Assembly (NCBI GenBank): GCA_903896925.1 | Contig: CAITZM010000115.1 | Location: 62,001 to 126,000 of the forward strand | DNA: 64,000 nt | Origin: an uncultured Lentisphaerota bacterium | GTDB taxonomy: Bacteria > Verrucomicrobiota > Kiritimatiellia > CAIQIC01 | Direction of reading: 5' to 3' | Shown here: piece after piece, positions 19,487 to 29,703 of the stretch | Layout: every line of letters starts with the position of its first letter | Numbering within the stretch: position 1 is the first letter of the stretch | The notes under the pieces: generated by a model | Told to the model about the DNA's origin: nothing | Seen by the model: the letters and a program-made list of their open reading frames with translations, nothing else | Databases searched by the model: none | Program-made: the position numbers and the translations under genes

Positions 19487-20236
19487 CTACCCGGGCGGAT
19501 GGCCACACAGGCGACAGTGCGGATTGCGACGGACTGCTACGACGCGGAACTGCATCTGCAGCGCGTCGCAGGTCAGCAACCGGTCGGTCAGCAGCGTGCC
19601 GCAACCGGTGATAAACTTGATCGCTTCCAAGGCTTGGATGGAACCGAGAATGCCGGGTAAAGCGCCAACCGGGCCTTGCGGCGGTCCGGCCGGCTCGGCA
19701 GGCGGCCCATCGAAAAGGCAGCGATAGCAGGCGGTCCGGCCGGGGATGACCGTCATGGTCTGTCCGAAGAACGCGAGGATGCCGGCGTGTGAATAGGGCT
19801 TACCGGCGGCGTGACAGGCATCGGCGATCAGAAATTTGCTGTCGAAATTGTCCGTCGCATCCACCACGAAGTCGAACTCTTCGAGAATCCGCGGCGCGTT
19901 GGCAGCGGTCAGACGCTCCGCGAAACCGCGCACACGACAGTCCGGATTCAGTGCCTCAAAGGTGCGTTGTGCCGAAGCAATTTTCTGCAGGCCGAGGTCG
20001 GCCGTCGTGTGCGCTATCTGCCGCTGCAGGTTGCTCGCCTCCAGCACATCGCTGTCCACCACGCCGAGCAGGCCAACGCCGGCGGCCGCCAGGTAGAAGC
20101 CCGCCGGCGAGCCCAGCCCGCCGACGCCGACGAGCAGCACCCGCGCGGCAAGCAGGCGTTCCTGCCCGGCCGCGCCAATCTCCGGCAGGGTCAGGTGCCG
20201 CGCATACCGCTGTTGTTGGAAGGCTGTCAAAGACAT
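19487..20236 (-). CDS. HesA/MoeB/ThiF family adenylyltransferase
   Basis: RYARHLTLPEIGAAGQERLLAARVLLVGVGGLGSPAGFYLAAAGVG; CYRCLF and CRLCGH zinc-ligand Cys pairs. Confidence 0.9.
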   Translation of the reverse strand: MSLTAFQQQRYARHLTLPEIGAAGQERLLAARVLLVGVGGLGSPAGFYLAAAGVGLLGVVDSDVLEASNLQRQIAHTTADLGLQKIASAQRTFEALNPDCRVRGFAERLTAANAPRILEEFDFVVDATDNFDSKFLIADACHAAGKPYSHAGILAFFGQTMTVIPGRTACYRCLFDGPPAEPAGPPQGPVGALPGILGSIQALEAIKFITGCGTLLTDRLLTCDALQMQFRVVAVRRNPHCRLCGHPPG

Positions 20237-20413
20237 GATTACTGGCGGCTGCATACCGTGCTTGGCGGCGCCGGCCAATCCTGTTCGTGAGCGTGATAAG
20301 AATCAACCACAGAGGTCGCAGAGGTGCAAGAGGTCACAGACGCCTTCGTAGCCGCCCCTCTGTGCCCTCCGCTTACCTCTGTGTCCTCTGCGGTAATTGC
20401 CAAGCACCAGTGC

Positions 20414-21370
20414 CTATCCAATACCTTCGAACAGCGCGGTCGAGAGGTAGCGCTCGGAGGCGTCGGGCAGAATGGCCACAATGGTCTTGCCCGCGAATTC
20501 CGGCAGATGGGCCAACCGCACGGCAACCGCGGCCGCTGCGCCGCTGGAGATGCCGGCCAGAATGCCTTCCTCGCGCGCCAGCCGCCGCGCAAACTCGATC
20601 GCCGCAGGGCTGTCGATCTGCTCGACGCGGTCCACGATGGACAGGTCGAGGGTGTCCGGGATGAAGCCCGCACCGATGCCCTGGATCTTGTGCGGACCCG
20701 GCTTGATTTCCTGGCCGGCCAGCTTCTGCGAAATGACCGGGCTTTCCTTCGGCTCGACCGCGACGGAGAGCAGCTGCGCGCCCTTCGTATGCTTGATGAA
20801 GCGCGAGACGCCGGTGATCGTGCCGCCGGTGCCGACGCCGCTGACCAGTACGTCCACCTTGCCCGCGGTGTCGTTCCAGATTTCCGGGCCGGTCGTCTTC
20901 TCGTGGATCGCCGGATTCGCCGGGTTCTTGAACTGCTGCGGCAGGAAGTAGCGCTGCGGGTCCGATGCCGCCAGCTCCTCCGCGCGCCGCACGGCGCCCT
21001 TCATGCCTTCCGGGCCGGGGGTCAGCACCAGGTTGGCGCCGAGCGCCGCAAGCACGCGCCGCCGCTCGATGCTCATCGTCTCGGGCATCAGCAGGGTCAG
21101 CTTGTAGCCGCGCGCCGCCGCGACGAACGCGAGCGCGATGCCCGTGTTGCCGCTGGTGGGCTCGACGATCTCGATCCCGGGCTTGAGCACCCCGCGCTGC
21201 TCGGCGTCCCAGATCAGGTTGGCGCCGATGCGGCATTTGACCGAGTAGGACGGGTTGCGCCCCTCGACCTTGACCAGCACCACGGCCTTGGCGCCCTCGG
21301 CCACCCGGTGGAGGCGCACCAGCGGCGTGTTGCCAATGGACTGCGAATTGTCGGTATAGACCTGACTCAT
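20414..21370 (-). CDS. cysK: Cysteine synthase A
   Basis: [48 protein letters not shown]. Confidence 0.92.
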   Translation of the reverse strand: MSQVYTDNSQSIGNTPLVRLHRVAEGAKAVVLVKVEGRNPSYSVKCRIGANLIWDAEQRGVLKPGIEIVEPTSGNTGIALAFVAAARGYKLTLLMPETMSIERRRVLAALGANLVLTPGPEGMKGAVRRAEELAASDPQRYFLPQQFKNPANPAIHEKTTGPEIWNDTAGKVDVLVSGVGTGGTITGVSRFIKHTKGAQLLSVAVEPKESPVISQKLAGQEIKPGPHKIQGIGAGFIPDTLDLSIVDRVEQIDSPAAIEFARRLAREEGILAGISSGAAAAVAVRLAHLPEFAGKTIVAILPDASERYLSTALFEGIG

Positions 21371-21411
21371 GCTCTGTTCTCCTGTCATTTGAGTTCTACT
21401 CCATGAAACCC

Positions 21412-21441
21412 ATTATGCTGCCGGTTTCTTTCCGGTGTCAA
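21412..21441 (-). promoter_or_regulatory. cysK promoter TTGACA-N18-CATAAT
   Basis: Reverse strand -35 at 21441-21436 and -10 at 21417-21412. Confidence 0.5.
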
Positions 21442-21559
21442 GCCACGTGCCTGCGCCCCGCCGACAGACACTCGCGCTCGGCCTCCATCTTTCCGTGCCG
21501 GCAGACGCAGACCGGTGCATGCGCCTGCCACACAAGTTGCCGCGCCGCAGAGCCGGCCG

Positions 21560-21849
21560 GGCGCAACTCGGCTAGCGCGCCGCCGCCAATCAGGCCAAGC
21601 GCACCAACGACAATTCCGGAGCGACCAGTCCAAAAAGATCAGGTCCACGCAATAGCCGTGTTTGTGTCACGCGTGCAGGCCCCGTGCGTAGGTCAGGCTG
21701 CTGAAGGTGGTCTCGATCGCAACATCATGGCGCAGCCGCACTCGCTCGCAGATCAGCTGATCCATCAATCGCCGGGCCGCCGCAGCGGCGGATTCCGGCG
21801 CGAACGGCGCGAGCCCCAGCGCGAGCAGATTCACATTGATGAAGCGCGG
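21560..21849 (-). pseudogene. Decayed zeta-toxin-like/ABC-type ATPase fragment
   Basis: FINVNLLALGLAPFAPESAAAAARRLMDQLICERVRLRHDVAIETTFSSLTYARGLHA*HKHGYCVDLIFLDW, then frameshifted APELSLVRLA*; family-like sequence with an internal stop and frameshift. Confidence 0.6.
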
Positions 21850-21856
21850 CCCAGTA

Positions 21857-22076
21857 GCCGCCGCTCGAAGTGCGCGACGGTCGGATTGCCGATACGCGTG
21901 TAGATGTAGCCCACGTCGCGGCCCGCGAACACCGCCTCCAGTTCCGCGGCGGTCCCGTAGGCGAAGGCCGACGACTGGGCGATGGTCGAGCCGGCGGCGC
22001 CCGCGCCCGCCGCGGCCTCGTTGGCGCCGTGCAGCAGTGCGGTTTCCCAGTGCAGATTTTTCGGCAGCGTCTTCAT
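21857..22076 (-). pseudogene. 5' fragment of O-acetylhomoserine sulfhydrylase-like (Cys/Met metabolism PLP) gene
   Basis: MKTLPKNLHWETALLHGANEAAAGAGAAGSTIAQSSAFAYGTAAELEAVFAGRDVGYIYTRIGNPTVAHFERRL then abrupt loss of homology. Confidence 0.65.
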
Positions 22077-22097
22077 CCCAGCTCCTTTCACGTCCGG

Positions 22098-23171
22098 TCA
22101 GATGACGTAATCCTCCTCCACAAAGACGCGGAGATTGTGCGGCTCGACGTAGAGATATTCGCCGGTGACCGGCTTGAGCGTGCGCCACTGGTCCTTGCTC
22201 AGCTCGGCCTCGATCAGGTCGCGGTTGTCGGTGCGGCGCAGCTGCAGCCGCACGATCGGGCCGATGGGCAGGATGTGGTCCACCATGACGCCGATGGAAT
22301 CGGAGCTGCGGCAGGTGCGCGTGACTTCGATATCGTGCGGCCGCGCAGCGGCGAAGGCCGGTTTGTTGTTCGCCTCCGCATGCTCGGGCACCGCCACCTC
22401 GACGCCCGCCACCAGCGCGCGGCCCTGATGGACGCGCGCGTGGAAGAGGTTGACGTTGCCGAGAAAATTGCAGACGAACGGGTTCGCCGGGTTTTCATAG
22501 ACGTGGTCCGGCGCGCCGACCTGCTCGATGCGCCCGGTGTTCATCACCACGATCCGGTCGGCCACCTCGAGCGCCTCCTCCACGTCGTGCGTCACGAAGA
22601 CGCTGGTGACGTGGATCGTATCGTGCAGCTCGCGCAGCCAGCGGCGCAGCTCCTTGCGGACCTTGGCATCGAGCGCGCCGAAGGGCTCGTCGAGCAGCAG
22701 CACCTTGGGCTCGACCGCGAGCGCGCGGGCGAGCGCGACCCGCTGCCGCTGGCCGCCGGAGAGCTGCGCGGGATAGCGCGCAGCCAGACCTTCCAGCTGG
22801 ATCAGCTGCAGCAGCGACATCACGCGCTCGCGGATCGCGCCCTCGGCCTGCCGCTGCGCCTTCGGCTGGATGCGCAGACCGAACGCGATGTTCTCGAAGA
22901 CGGTCATGTGCCGGAACAGCGCGTAGTGCTGGAACACAAAACCGACCCGGCGCTCGCGCGGCGGCAGGTGCGTGGTGTCCCTGCCGTCGAACAGGATCCG
23001 GCCGTCGTCGGGCGTTTCGAGCCCGGCCATGATGCGCAGCAGCGTGGTCTTGCCGGAGCCGGAGGGCCCCAGCAGGCCGACGAGCTGGCCGTCCGGGATA
23101 TCCACGCTGACATTCCGCAGGGCGTGGAAGGCGCCGAAGTGCTTATTGATGTTCTGCGTTTCGATTTTCAT
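22098..23171 (-). CDS. cysA: Sulfate ABC transporter ATP-binding protein
   Basis: Walker [36 protein letters not shown]; next to sulfate permeases. Confidence 0.9.
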   Translation of the reverse strand: MKIETQNINKHFGAFHALRNVSVDIPDGQLVGLLGPSGSGKTTLLRIMAGLETPDDGRILFDGRDTTHLPPRERRVGFVFQHYALFRHMTVFENIAFGLRIQPKAQRQAEGAIRERVMSLLQLIQLEGLAARYPAQLSGGQRQRVALARALAVEPKVLLLDEPFGALDAKVRKELRRWLRELHDTIHVTSVFVTHDVEEALEVADRIVVMNTGRIEQVGAPDHVYENPANPFVCNFLGNVNLFHARVHQGRALVAGVEVAVPEHAEANNKPAFAAARPHDIEVTRTCRSSDSIGVMVDHILPIGPIVRLQLRRTDNRDLIEAELSKDQWRTLKPVTGEYLYVEPHNLRVFVEEDYVI

Positions 23172-24070
23172 GATTGCACCTGCTGGGCGGCGGAGCGCTC
23201 CGCCTCGGCCTGCACGCGCCGCGCGCGCCACTCGATCAGATTTTTCAGGACCAGGGTGGCCAGAGCCAGCACGGCGAGGAGCGAGGCCATGGAGAAGGCG
23301 GCCACGGAGTTGAATTCGTTGTACAGGATCTCCACGTGCAGCGGCATGGTGTTGGTCAGCCCGCGGATGCGGCCGGAGACCACGGCGACCGCGCCGAACT
23401 CGCCCATCGCGCGGGCGTTGCAGAGTATGACCCCGTAGAACAGGCCCCACTTGACGTTCGGCAGCGTGACGCGCCAGAAGGTCTGCCAGCCGGTCGCGCC
23501 GAGCACGAGCGCCGACTCCTCCTCGTCGTTGCCCTGCGCCTGCATCAGCGGAATCAGCTCGCGCGCGACGAACGGGAACGTCACGAAGGTTGTCGCCAGC
23601 ACGATGCCCGGCACCGCGAAAAGGATTTTGACGTCGTGCGCCTGCAGCCACGGCCCGAACCAGCCCTGCGCGCCGAAGAGCAACACGTAGATCAGGCCCG
23701 AGACGACAGGCGAGACCGCGAAGGGCAGATCGATCAGCGTCGTCAGCAACTGCTTGCCGCGGAACTCGAACTTGGCGATGGCCCACGAGGCGGCGAGGCC
23801 GAAGACCAGATTGAGCGGCACGGCAATCGCCGCCGTCAGCAGCGTCAGCCTGATCGCCGACAGCGCGTCCGGCTCGGCGAGGGCCTTGAAGTACAGCCCC
23901 ACGCCTTTGTGCAGCGCCTCGTAGAACACGCTGGCGAGCGGCAGGAAAACCACGAGGCCGAGGAACAGCAGCGCGACCGTGATCAGGCTCCACCGCACCA
24001 CGGCAGGCTCGGTCGTGTTGGCCGCAGGCGACGGGGTCTCGCGCTGTAATCTGGAAATTATGCCGGCCAT
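23168..24070 (-). CDS. cysW: Sulfate ABC transporter permease CysW
   Basis: [61 protein letters not shown]; overlaps cysA start. Confidence 0.88.
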   Translation of the reverse strand: MAGIISRLQRETPSPAANTTEPAVVRWSLITVALLFLGLVVFLPLASVFYEALHKGVGLYFKALAEPDALSAIRLTLLTAAIAVPLNLVFGLAASWAIAKFEFRGKQLLTTLIDLPFAVSPVVSGLIYVLLFGAQGWFGPWLQAHDVKILFAVPGIVLATTFVTFPFVARELIPLMQAQGNDEEESALVLGATGWQTFWRVTLPNVKWGLFYGVILCNARAMGEFGAVAVVSGRIRGLTNTMPLHVEILYNEFNSVAAFSMASLLAVLALATLVLKNLIEWRARRVQAEAERSAAQQVQS

Positions 24071-24128
24071 GGGAAAAAGGGTTGATGGTTAAGGGTGAAT
24101 GGGAAGGCGTACGCCGGGGGGCGCCCGG

Positions 24129-24161
24129 CCTTGGAATAGACGCGGGGGCCACTTTCCAAGG
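24129..24161. repeat. CCTTGGAA...TTCCAAGG inverted pair in the cysT-cysW spacer
   Basis: CCTTGGAA at 24129-24136 and TTCCAAGG at 24154-24161; further half-site at 24529-24536. Confidence 0.5.
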
Positions 24162-24275
24162 ATGGGAGCTTTGTCAAAAATATGGGGTACTGGGGCGTTG
24201 GAGTATTGGTTGCCGAGGGCAGCGCGCTCGCAAGGCCACTTTCTTCCAAGATACCAAGACTCTTGCGCTGCGGCC

Positions 24276-24356
24276 TGTGGGCGGGAGCTCCTGCTCCCGC
24301 GCAACCCTCCACAAGCACGCGAGACACTGACGCGGGAGCGGAAGCTCCCGCCCACA
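24276..24356. repeat. Intergenic palindromic repeat TGTGGGCGGGAGCTCCTGCTCCCGCG...CGCGGGAGCGGAAGCTCCCGCCCACA
   Basis: Both arms visible; second copy at 37982-38058. Confidence 0.75.
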
Positions 24357-24551
24357 GGAACACCAGCGGTTCGCTCCTGTCGCGATTTTCCACAGCGCCA
24401 CGCATGGCGCGTGTGCCGGCTGGATGTTGCCTGACTCCAGTACTCCCATACTCCACCGCTCCAGGTGGCGTTCCTGCCGGATGCCGCACTTCCCCAATGG
24501 CCGTCTCACACCCCATGCTCGGCGCACTTTCCAAGGATTGGATAGCCCGGC

Positions 24552-25370
24552 TCATCGGCGCGCGCTCCAGGCCTGCAGGACGTTGATGAGGAAAAGCAGC
24601 GCGAAGGAGGCGACAAGCAGGACGAGCGCGATCGCGGTCGCGGCGGCATAGTCGTATTCCTCGAGCTTCATGACGATCAGCAGCGGCGTGATCTCGGTCT
24701 TCAGCGGCGTGTTGCCGGAGATGAAAATGACCGAGCCGTATTCACCGATGGCGCGCGCAAAGGAGAGCGCGATGCCGGTGAGCAGCGCGGGGCCGATGGC
24801 GGGCAGCACGATGCGTGTGATGGTCTGCCAGCGGCTCGCGCCGAGGCTCGCGGCGGCCTCCTCGACGTCGCGGTCGAGATCCTCCAGCACGGGCTGCACG
24901 GTGCGCACGACGAACGGCAGGCCGATGAAGACCAGCGCGATGAGCACGCCCCAGTGCGTGAAGGCGAGCTTGATCCCGTGCGGCTCCAGCAGCGAGCCGA
25001 CCCAGCCGTGCTTGCTGTAGATCGCGGTCAGCGCGATGCCGGCGACCGCGGTCGGCAGCGCGAAGGGCAGGTCCACAAAAGCGTCGGCGATTTTGCGGCC
25101 GGGGAAGCGGTAGCGCACGAGCACCCACGCCACGAGCAGGCCGAAGACGCCGTTGATGAGCGCGGCGAGCGCGGACATGCCGAAGCTCAGGCGGTAGGAG
25201 GCGAGCACGCGCGCGCTGGTGATCGTGCCCCAGAACTGCGCCCACGTCAGCGTCGCCGTCTTCACGAAGATCGCGGAGAGCGGGATCAAAACGATCAGGC
25301 TCAGATACAGCAGCGTGAAGCCGAGCGCGAGCCGGAAGCCGGGCAATACATTGGACTTTCCTGATGACAT
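24552..25370 (-). CDS. cysT: Sulfate ABC transporter permease CysT/CysU
   Basis: GLPFVVRTVQPVLEDLDRDVEEAAASLGASRWQTITRIVLPAIGPALLTGIALSFARAIGEYGSVIFISGN. Confidence 0.9.
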   Translation of the reverse strand: MSSGKSNVLPGFRLALGFTLLYLSLIVLIPLSAIFVKTATLTWAQFWGTITSARVLASYRLSFGMSALAALINGVFGLLVAWVLVRYRFPGRKIADAFVDLPFALPTAVAGIALTAIYSKHGWVGSLLEPHGIKLAFTHWGVLIALVFIGLPFVVRTVQPVLEDLDRDVEEAAASLGASRWQTITRIVLPAIGPALLTGIALSFARAIGEYGSVIFISGNTPLKTEITPLLIVMKLEEYDYAAATAIALVLLVASFALLFLINVLQAWSARR

Positions 25371-25375
25371 GGTGT

Positions 25376-25486
25376 TGGAGTCTCGAGTCCCTCGCCGCGC
25401 GTCTCGTGTCGCAGATCTCGCACCGCGTTCCCGACCAGCACGCCCTCTTCAGGACGCGAGACGCGGGACCCGAGACACGAGACTGT
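25376..25486. repeat. Degenerate GTCTCGNGTC word repeats with inverted arms
   Basis: GAGTCTCGAGTCCCTCG...GCGTCTCGTGTCGC...ACGCGAGACGCGGGACCCGAGACACGAGACT. Confidence 0.5.
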
Positions 25487-25488
25487 CT

Positions 25489-26499
25489 TCACTTCACGAA
25501 GATCTGGTCGAAGACGCCTCCGTCGCTGAAGTGGGCTTCCTGCGCCTTTTTCCAGCCGCCAAAAACTTCGTCAATCGTGACGAGCGCGAGCTTCGGGAAC
25601 TGCGCCGAAAACTTCGCAGCGACAGCCGCGTTGCGCGGACGATAGAAATGCTTCGCCGCAATCGCCTGCGCCTCGTCGCTGTAGAGATACTTGAGGTATT
25701 CCCCGGCGACCGCCTGGGTACCACGGCGCTCGACCACCTTGTCCACCACCGCGACCGGCGGCTCCGCGAGGATGCTCAACGAGGGCGCGACCAACACGAA
25801 CTCCTGGCCGCCGTCCTCCTTCAGCGCGAGCAGCGCCTCGTTCTCCCACGCGAGGAGTACGTCGCCGATGCCGCGCTGCACGAAGGTCGTCGTCGAGCCG
25901 CGCGCGCCGGAATCGAGCACCGGCACGTTCTTGTAGAGGCGCGCGACAAAGTCCTTCGCCTTCGCCTCGTCGTTGCCGTTGTGCTTGAGCGCGTAGGCCC
26001 ACGCCGCCAGGTAATTCCAGCGCGCGCCGCCCGAGGTCTTCGGGTTCGGCGTGATCACGGCGAGGCCCGGCTTGACGAGGTCGTCCCAATCCTTGACCGC
26101 CTTCGGATTGCCCTTGCGGACCAGGAAGACAATGGTCGAGGTGAAAGGCGCGCTGTTGTCCGGCAGCCGCTGCTGCCAGTCCGCCGGCAGCAGTTTGGCC
26201 TTGGCGCTCAACGCATCAATGTCGTAGGCGAGGGCCAGCGTGACCACATCGGCCTCGAGCCCGTCAATCACCGCGCGCGCCTGCTTGCCGGAGCCGCCGT
26301 GCGACTGGCGGATCGCGACCTCTTCCCCGGTCTGCGCTTTCCAATGCTTGGCAAATGCGGCGTTGTACTCCTGGTACAGCTCGCGCGTTGGATCGTAGGA
26401 CGCGTTGAGCAGCGTGAGCGTTTTGGCGCCGGCGGTGGAGCCCGCCAGGGTGGCCAGCAAGCCCACGCCCACATACTTGATCGCTTTTTGAATTTTCAT
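25489..26499 (-). CDS. sbp: Sulfate-binding periplasmic protein
   Basis: [68 protein letters not shown] is hallmark. Confidence 0.92.
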   Translation of the reverse strand: MKIQKAIKYVGVGLLATLAGSTAGAKTLTLLNASYDPTRELYQEYNAAFAKHWKAQTGEEVAIRQSHGGSGKQARAVIDGLEADVVTLALAYDIDALSAKAKLLPADWQQRLPDNSAPFTSTIVFLVRKGNPKAVKDWDDLVKPGLAVITPNPKTSGGARWNYLAAWAYALKHNGNDEAKAKDFVARLYKNVPVLDSGARGSTTTFVQRGIGDVLLAWENEALLALKEDGGQEFVLVAPSLSILAEPPVAVVDKVVERRGTQAVAGEYLKYLYSDEAQAIAAKHFYRPRNAAVAAKFSAQFPKLALVTIDEVFGGWKKAQEAHFSDGGVFDQIFVK

Positions 26500-26527
26500 G
26501 AACCCGGTCTCCTGGATGCGTTCTTGC

Positions 26528-27844
26528 TCAGATGGCGTATCCGCCGTCGTTGACCGCGAGGGGGATGGCGGGCGCCGGGTCGGCGATCATGCCGGCGGCG
26601 ACGGTCTCGTTGGTCGCCTCGTCAATGAGGATGAAGCCTCCCGTCTGCCGGTTGCGCCGGTAGCTGTCGAAGGCCAGCGGCGTGAGCGTGGTCAGGCGGA
26701 TGCGCCCGATGTCGTTGAGCCCCAGCGTGGCGGCCGGCTCCGGCTCCAGCGTGTCGATGTTCGTGCGGTGCCGCAGCAGGCGCACGATGGCGCGGGTGTT
26801 GCGCGTCGCGTGCTTGAGCGCGTACTTGCCGTTGAGCTGCAGCGGCCGCGCGCTCATCCAGCTCACGTCGGCCTCGATGTCCTGGCCGATGTTCGGCAGG
26901 TTGTCGGGCTTCACCAGCAGGTCGCCGCGGCTGATGTCCACGTCGTCGGCCAGCAGCAGCGCGACCGACATCGGCGCGTAGGCGGTCTGGCGCGGCCCGT
27001 CGAAGGTGTGGATGCCGGTGATGCGCGTGGTGCGGCCGGACGGCAGCGCGACGACGTCATCGCCGACGCGGAAGACGCCGCCGGCGACCTGGCCGGCATA
27101 GCCCCGGAAATCGTGGTGCTCGTCGGAGTTGGGGCGGAGCACGTACTGCACCGGGAACCGCGCGTCCGTCAGGTTGAGGTCGCTGGCGATGTAGACCTCC
27201 TCGAGGTGGCGCAGCAGGGGCGGGCCCTTGTGCCACGGCATGTGCGTGGACGGGTCGACGATGTTGTCGCCGTTGAGGGCGCTGACCGGGATGAAGGCGA
27301 TGTCGCGGATGTCCAGGCGCGTCGCGAAGCGGGTGAAGTCCGCGCTGATCCGGTTGTAGATCTCCTCGGAATAGCCGACGAGGTCCATCTTGTTGATGCA
27401 CAGCACCAGGTGCGGGATGCGCAGCAGCGACGCGATGTAGGCGTGGCGCCGGGTCTGCTCGATGACGCCCTGCCGCGCGTCCACCAGCACGATCATCAGG
27501 TTCGCCGTCGAGGCGCCGGTGACCATGTTGCGCGTGTACTGCACGTGGCCCGGCGAGTCCGCGACGATGAACTTGCGGTGCGGCGTGGCGAAGTAGCGGT
27601 AGGCCACGTCGATCGTGATGCCCTGCTCGCGCTCGGCCCGCAGGCCGTCGGTCAGGTTGGCCAGGTTGATGCGGCCGCCGCCGGTCAGGTCGCTCGAGCG
27701 CTCCAGCGCCTCGAGCTGGTCCTCGAAAATCTGCTTGGAGTCGAACAGCAGGCGGCCGATCAGCGTGCTCTTGCCGTCGTCGACGCTGCCCGCGGTGACG
27801 AAGCGCAGCAGTTCGCTGGATTGGCTGGTGGTTGCAGTGCTCAT
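26528..27844 (-). CDS. cysN: Sulfate adenylyltransferase subunit 1
   Basis: [43 protein letters not shown] GTPase motifs; no fused APS kinase domain. Confidence 0.92.
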   Translation of the reverse strand: MSTATTSQSSELLRFVTAGSVDDGKSTLIGRLLFDSKQIFEDQLEALERSSDLTGGGRINLANLTDGLRAEREQGITIDVAYRYFATPHRKFIVADSPGHVQYTRNMVTGASTANLMIVLVDARQGVIEQTRRHAYIASLLRIPHLVLCINKMDLVGYSEEIYNRISADFTRFATRLDIRDIAFIPVSALNGDNIVDPSTHMPWHKGPPLLRHLEEVYIASDLNLTDARFPVQYVLRPNSDEHHDFRGYAGQVAGGVFRVGDDVVALPSGRTTRITGIHTFDGPRQTAYAPMSVALLLADDVDISRGDLLVKPDNLPNIGQDIEADVSWMSARPLQLNGKYALKHATRNTRAIVRLLRHRTNIDTLEPEPAATLGLNDIGRIRLTTLTPLAFDSYRRNRQTGGFILIDEATNETVAAGMIADPAPAIPLAVNDGGYAI

Positions 27845-27869
27845 GATAGGTGTCCCTCAGAGAATATGA

Positions 27870-28772
27870 TCAGAAATAGCCTTCGCGCTTGCGATCTTCC
27901 ATGGCGGTCTCCGACCGCTTGTCGTCGGCGCGTCCGCCGCGCTCGGTCACGCGCGCGGCGGCGATCTCGGTGATGATGTCGGCGACGTTGGCGGCGGCGG
28001 ACTCGATGCAGCCCGTGCAGGAGATGTCGCCGATGGTGCGCACGCGCACCTCCAGGCTCCGCACCTCCTCCTTGGGCCGCGGCTGCAGCAACGGGCTGAC
28101 CGGCAGCCACTGGCCGTCGCGCCGCACGACTTCGCGGCGGTGCGTAAAATAGATCGAGGGGATCTCCAGCCGCTCGCGGAGGATGTACTGCCAGATGTCC
28201 AGCTCCGTCCAGTTGCTCAGCGGGAAGATGCGCATGTGCTCGCCGGGATTGAGGCGGCCGTTGAAGAGGTTCCACAGCTCCGGCCGCTGGTTCTTCGGGT
28301 CCCACTGGCCGAAGGCGTCGCGGAACGAGAACACCCGCTCCTTGGCGCGCGCCTTTTCCTCGTCGCGCCGCGCGCCGCCGAGCGCGGCATCGAACTTGAA
28401 CTCCTCCAGCGCCGCCAGCAGCGTCGGGATCTGGAGGCGGTTGCGGCTGCTCTCGCCGGGCGTGGCGCGGGCGATGCCCAGGGCGAGGGCGTCCTCCACC
28501 GTGCGGACGATCAGCTTTTCGCCGAGCTCCTGCGCGCGGTGGTCGCGGAACGCCAGCAGCTCCGGGAAGTTGTGGCCGGTGTCGATGTGCAGCAGCGGGA
28601 AGGGAAACCGCGCCGGGCGGAACGCCTTCTCCGCCAGCCGCAGCATGCAGATCGAGTCCTTGCCGCCGGAGAAGAGCAGGACCGGCCGCTGAAACTCGGC
28701 GGCGACTTCGCGCAGGATGTGGATCGATTCGGCTTCGAGTGCTTCCAGATGGCTCAAGGCATAGGTGTCCAT
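27870..28772 (-). CDS. cysD: Sulfate adenylyltransferase subunit 2
   Basis: LSHLEALEAESIHILREVAAEFQRPVLLFSGGKDSICMLRLAEKAF. Confidence 0.93.
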   Translation of the reverse strand: MDTYALSHLEALEAESIHILREVAAEFQRPVLLFSGGKDSICMLRLAEKAFRPARFPFPLLHIDTGHNFPELLAFRDHRAQELGEKLIVRTVEDALALGIARATPGESSRNRLQIPTLLAALEEFKFDAALGGARRDEEKARAKERVFSFRDAFGQWDPKNQRPELWNLFNGRLNPGEHMRIFPLSNWTELDIWQYILRERLEIPSIYFTHRREVVRRDGQWLPVSPLLQPRPKEEVRSLEVRVRTIGDISCTGCIESAAANVADIITEIAAARVTERGGRADDKRSETAMEDRKREGYF

Positions 28773-28781
28773 AATGATTCC

Positions 28782-29516
28782 TTAAACTTGCGGCTTTCGG
28801 CCATGCGTGTGCAGGCCGCATTCCTTGTGTTCCGGGTTTTCCCACCACCAGCGCCCCGCGCGCTGGTCCTCGCCGGGGGCGACCGCACGCGTGCACGGCG
28901 CGCAGCCGATCGATACATAGCCCTGATCGTAGAGCCGGTTATAGGGCAGCTTGTGCTCGCGCACGTAGCTCCACACCTGCTCCAGGGTCCAGTCGGCCAG
29001 CGGATTGATTTTGATGATCCCGCCGTGCGCGGCATCGGTCTCGACCACCTGCAGGGCCGAGCGCGTCACCGCCTGCTCGCGGCGCAGGCCGGTGATCCAC
29101 GCCTGCAACCCGTGCAGGGCGCGGTTCAGCGGCTCGACCTTGCGGATGAAGCAGCACTCCTGGCGCGCGGCGACCGACTCGCGGAAGGAGAACAGGCCCT
29201 TCTCGCGCTCCAGCGGTTCCACCGCCTCGGGCCGCGGGAAGTACCACTCGATCCGCAGCCCGTAGCGGCGGCGGACCGCCTCGGCGCATTCGTAGGTCTC
29301 CGGGTTGAGCCGCCCGGTGTCCAGCGCGAACACCCGCGCATCCGGGCGGACCGCCAGCAGCAGGTCCGTGAGGACGAGGTCTTCCAGGCTGAAGCTCGAG
29401 GCCAGCGCCACCGCCGGGTGATACAATTCCAGCGCCCGCCGCAGTACGGCCACCGGGTCAGCTTGGTCAACCGCCGCCAAGGCCGCCGGAGCGGCCGGAT
29501 GAAGTTCTGTTTTCAT
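28782..29516 (-). CDS. cysH: APS-type (Fe-S) phosphoadenylyl/adenylyl sulfate reductase
   Basis: CCFIRKVEPLNRAL and GCAPCTR cysteine motifs, ECGLH C-terminus. Confidence 0.9.
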   Translation of the reverse strand: MKTELHPAAPAALAAVDQADPVAVLRRALELYHPAVALASSFSLEDLVLTDLLLAVRPDARVFALDTGRLNPETYECAEAVRRRYGLRIEWYFPRPEAVEPLEREKGLFSFRESVAARQECCFIRKVEPLNRALHGLQAWITGLRREQAVTRSALQVVETDAAHGGIIKINPLADWTLEQVWSYVREHKLPYNRLYDQGYVSIGCAPCTRAVAPGEDQRAGRWWWENPEHKECGLHTHGRKPQV

Positions 29517-29570
29517 TGTCTATAATGTCTATCGCGCTGCTATAGTATTGCACGAAACTGAGGCTGTCAA
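29517..29570 (-). promoter_or_regulatory. cysH-operon promoter TTGACA-N17-TACTAT with adjacent AT-rich repeat CTATAGCAGCGCGATAGACATTATAGACA
   Basis: Reverse strand -35 at 29570-29565, -10 at 29547-29542; repeated TATAG/TAGACA elements between -10 and start codon. Confidence 0.55.
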
Positions 29571-29652
29571 GTGAAGGCCTGCGATTTCTTTCACAACCTG
29601 TGCCCCCGGGAAAAACAGGCGCTTTTTCCCACGCCGTCCCGGCGGCGCGCCG

Positions 29653-29681
29653 TTGACAACTCGCGGGGGCGGCACTATCGT
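29653..29681 (+). promoter_or_regulatory. Sulfite reductase promoter TTGACA-N17-TATCGT
   Basis: Consensus -35 at 29653-29658; -10 at 29676-29681; divergent from cysH promoter. Confidence 0.5.
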
Positions 29682-29703
29682 CCGCCCGCACGAAAGCTTA
29701 TGC

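Noticed and set aside
19624-19640. CTTCCAAGGCTTGGATGG as another copy of the TTCCAAG palindrome
   Set aside because: Encodes SIQALEAIKF, a segment conserved in ThiF/MoeB proteins, so explained by coding constraint.
21870-23438. 522-aa plus-strand ORF opposite cysA
   Set aside because: Antisense shadow; the cysA ABC motifs are clear.
26498-27973. 491-aa plus-strand ORF opposite cysN
   Set aside because: Antisense shadow with low-complexity V/R/D-rich sequence.
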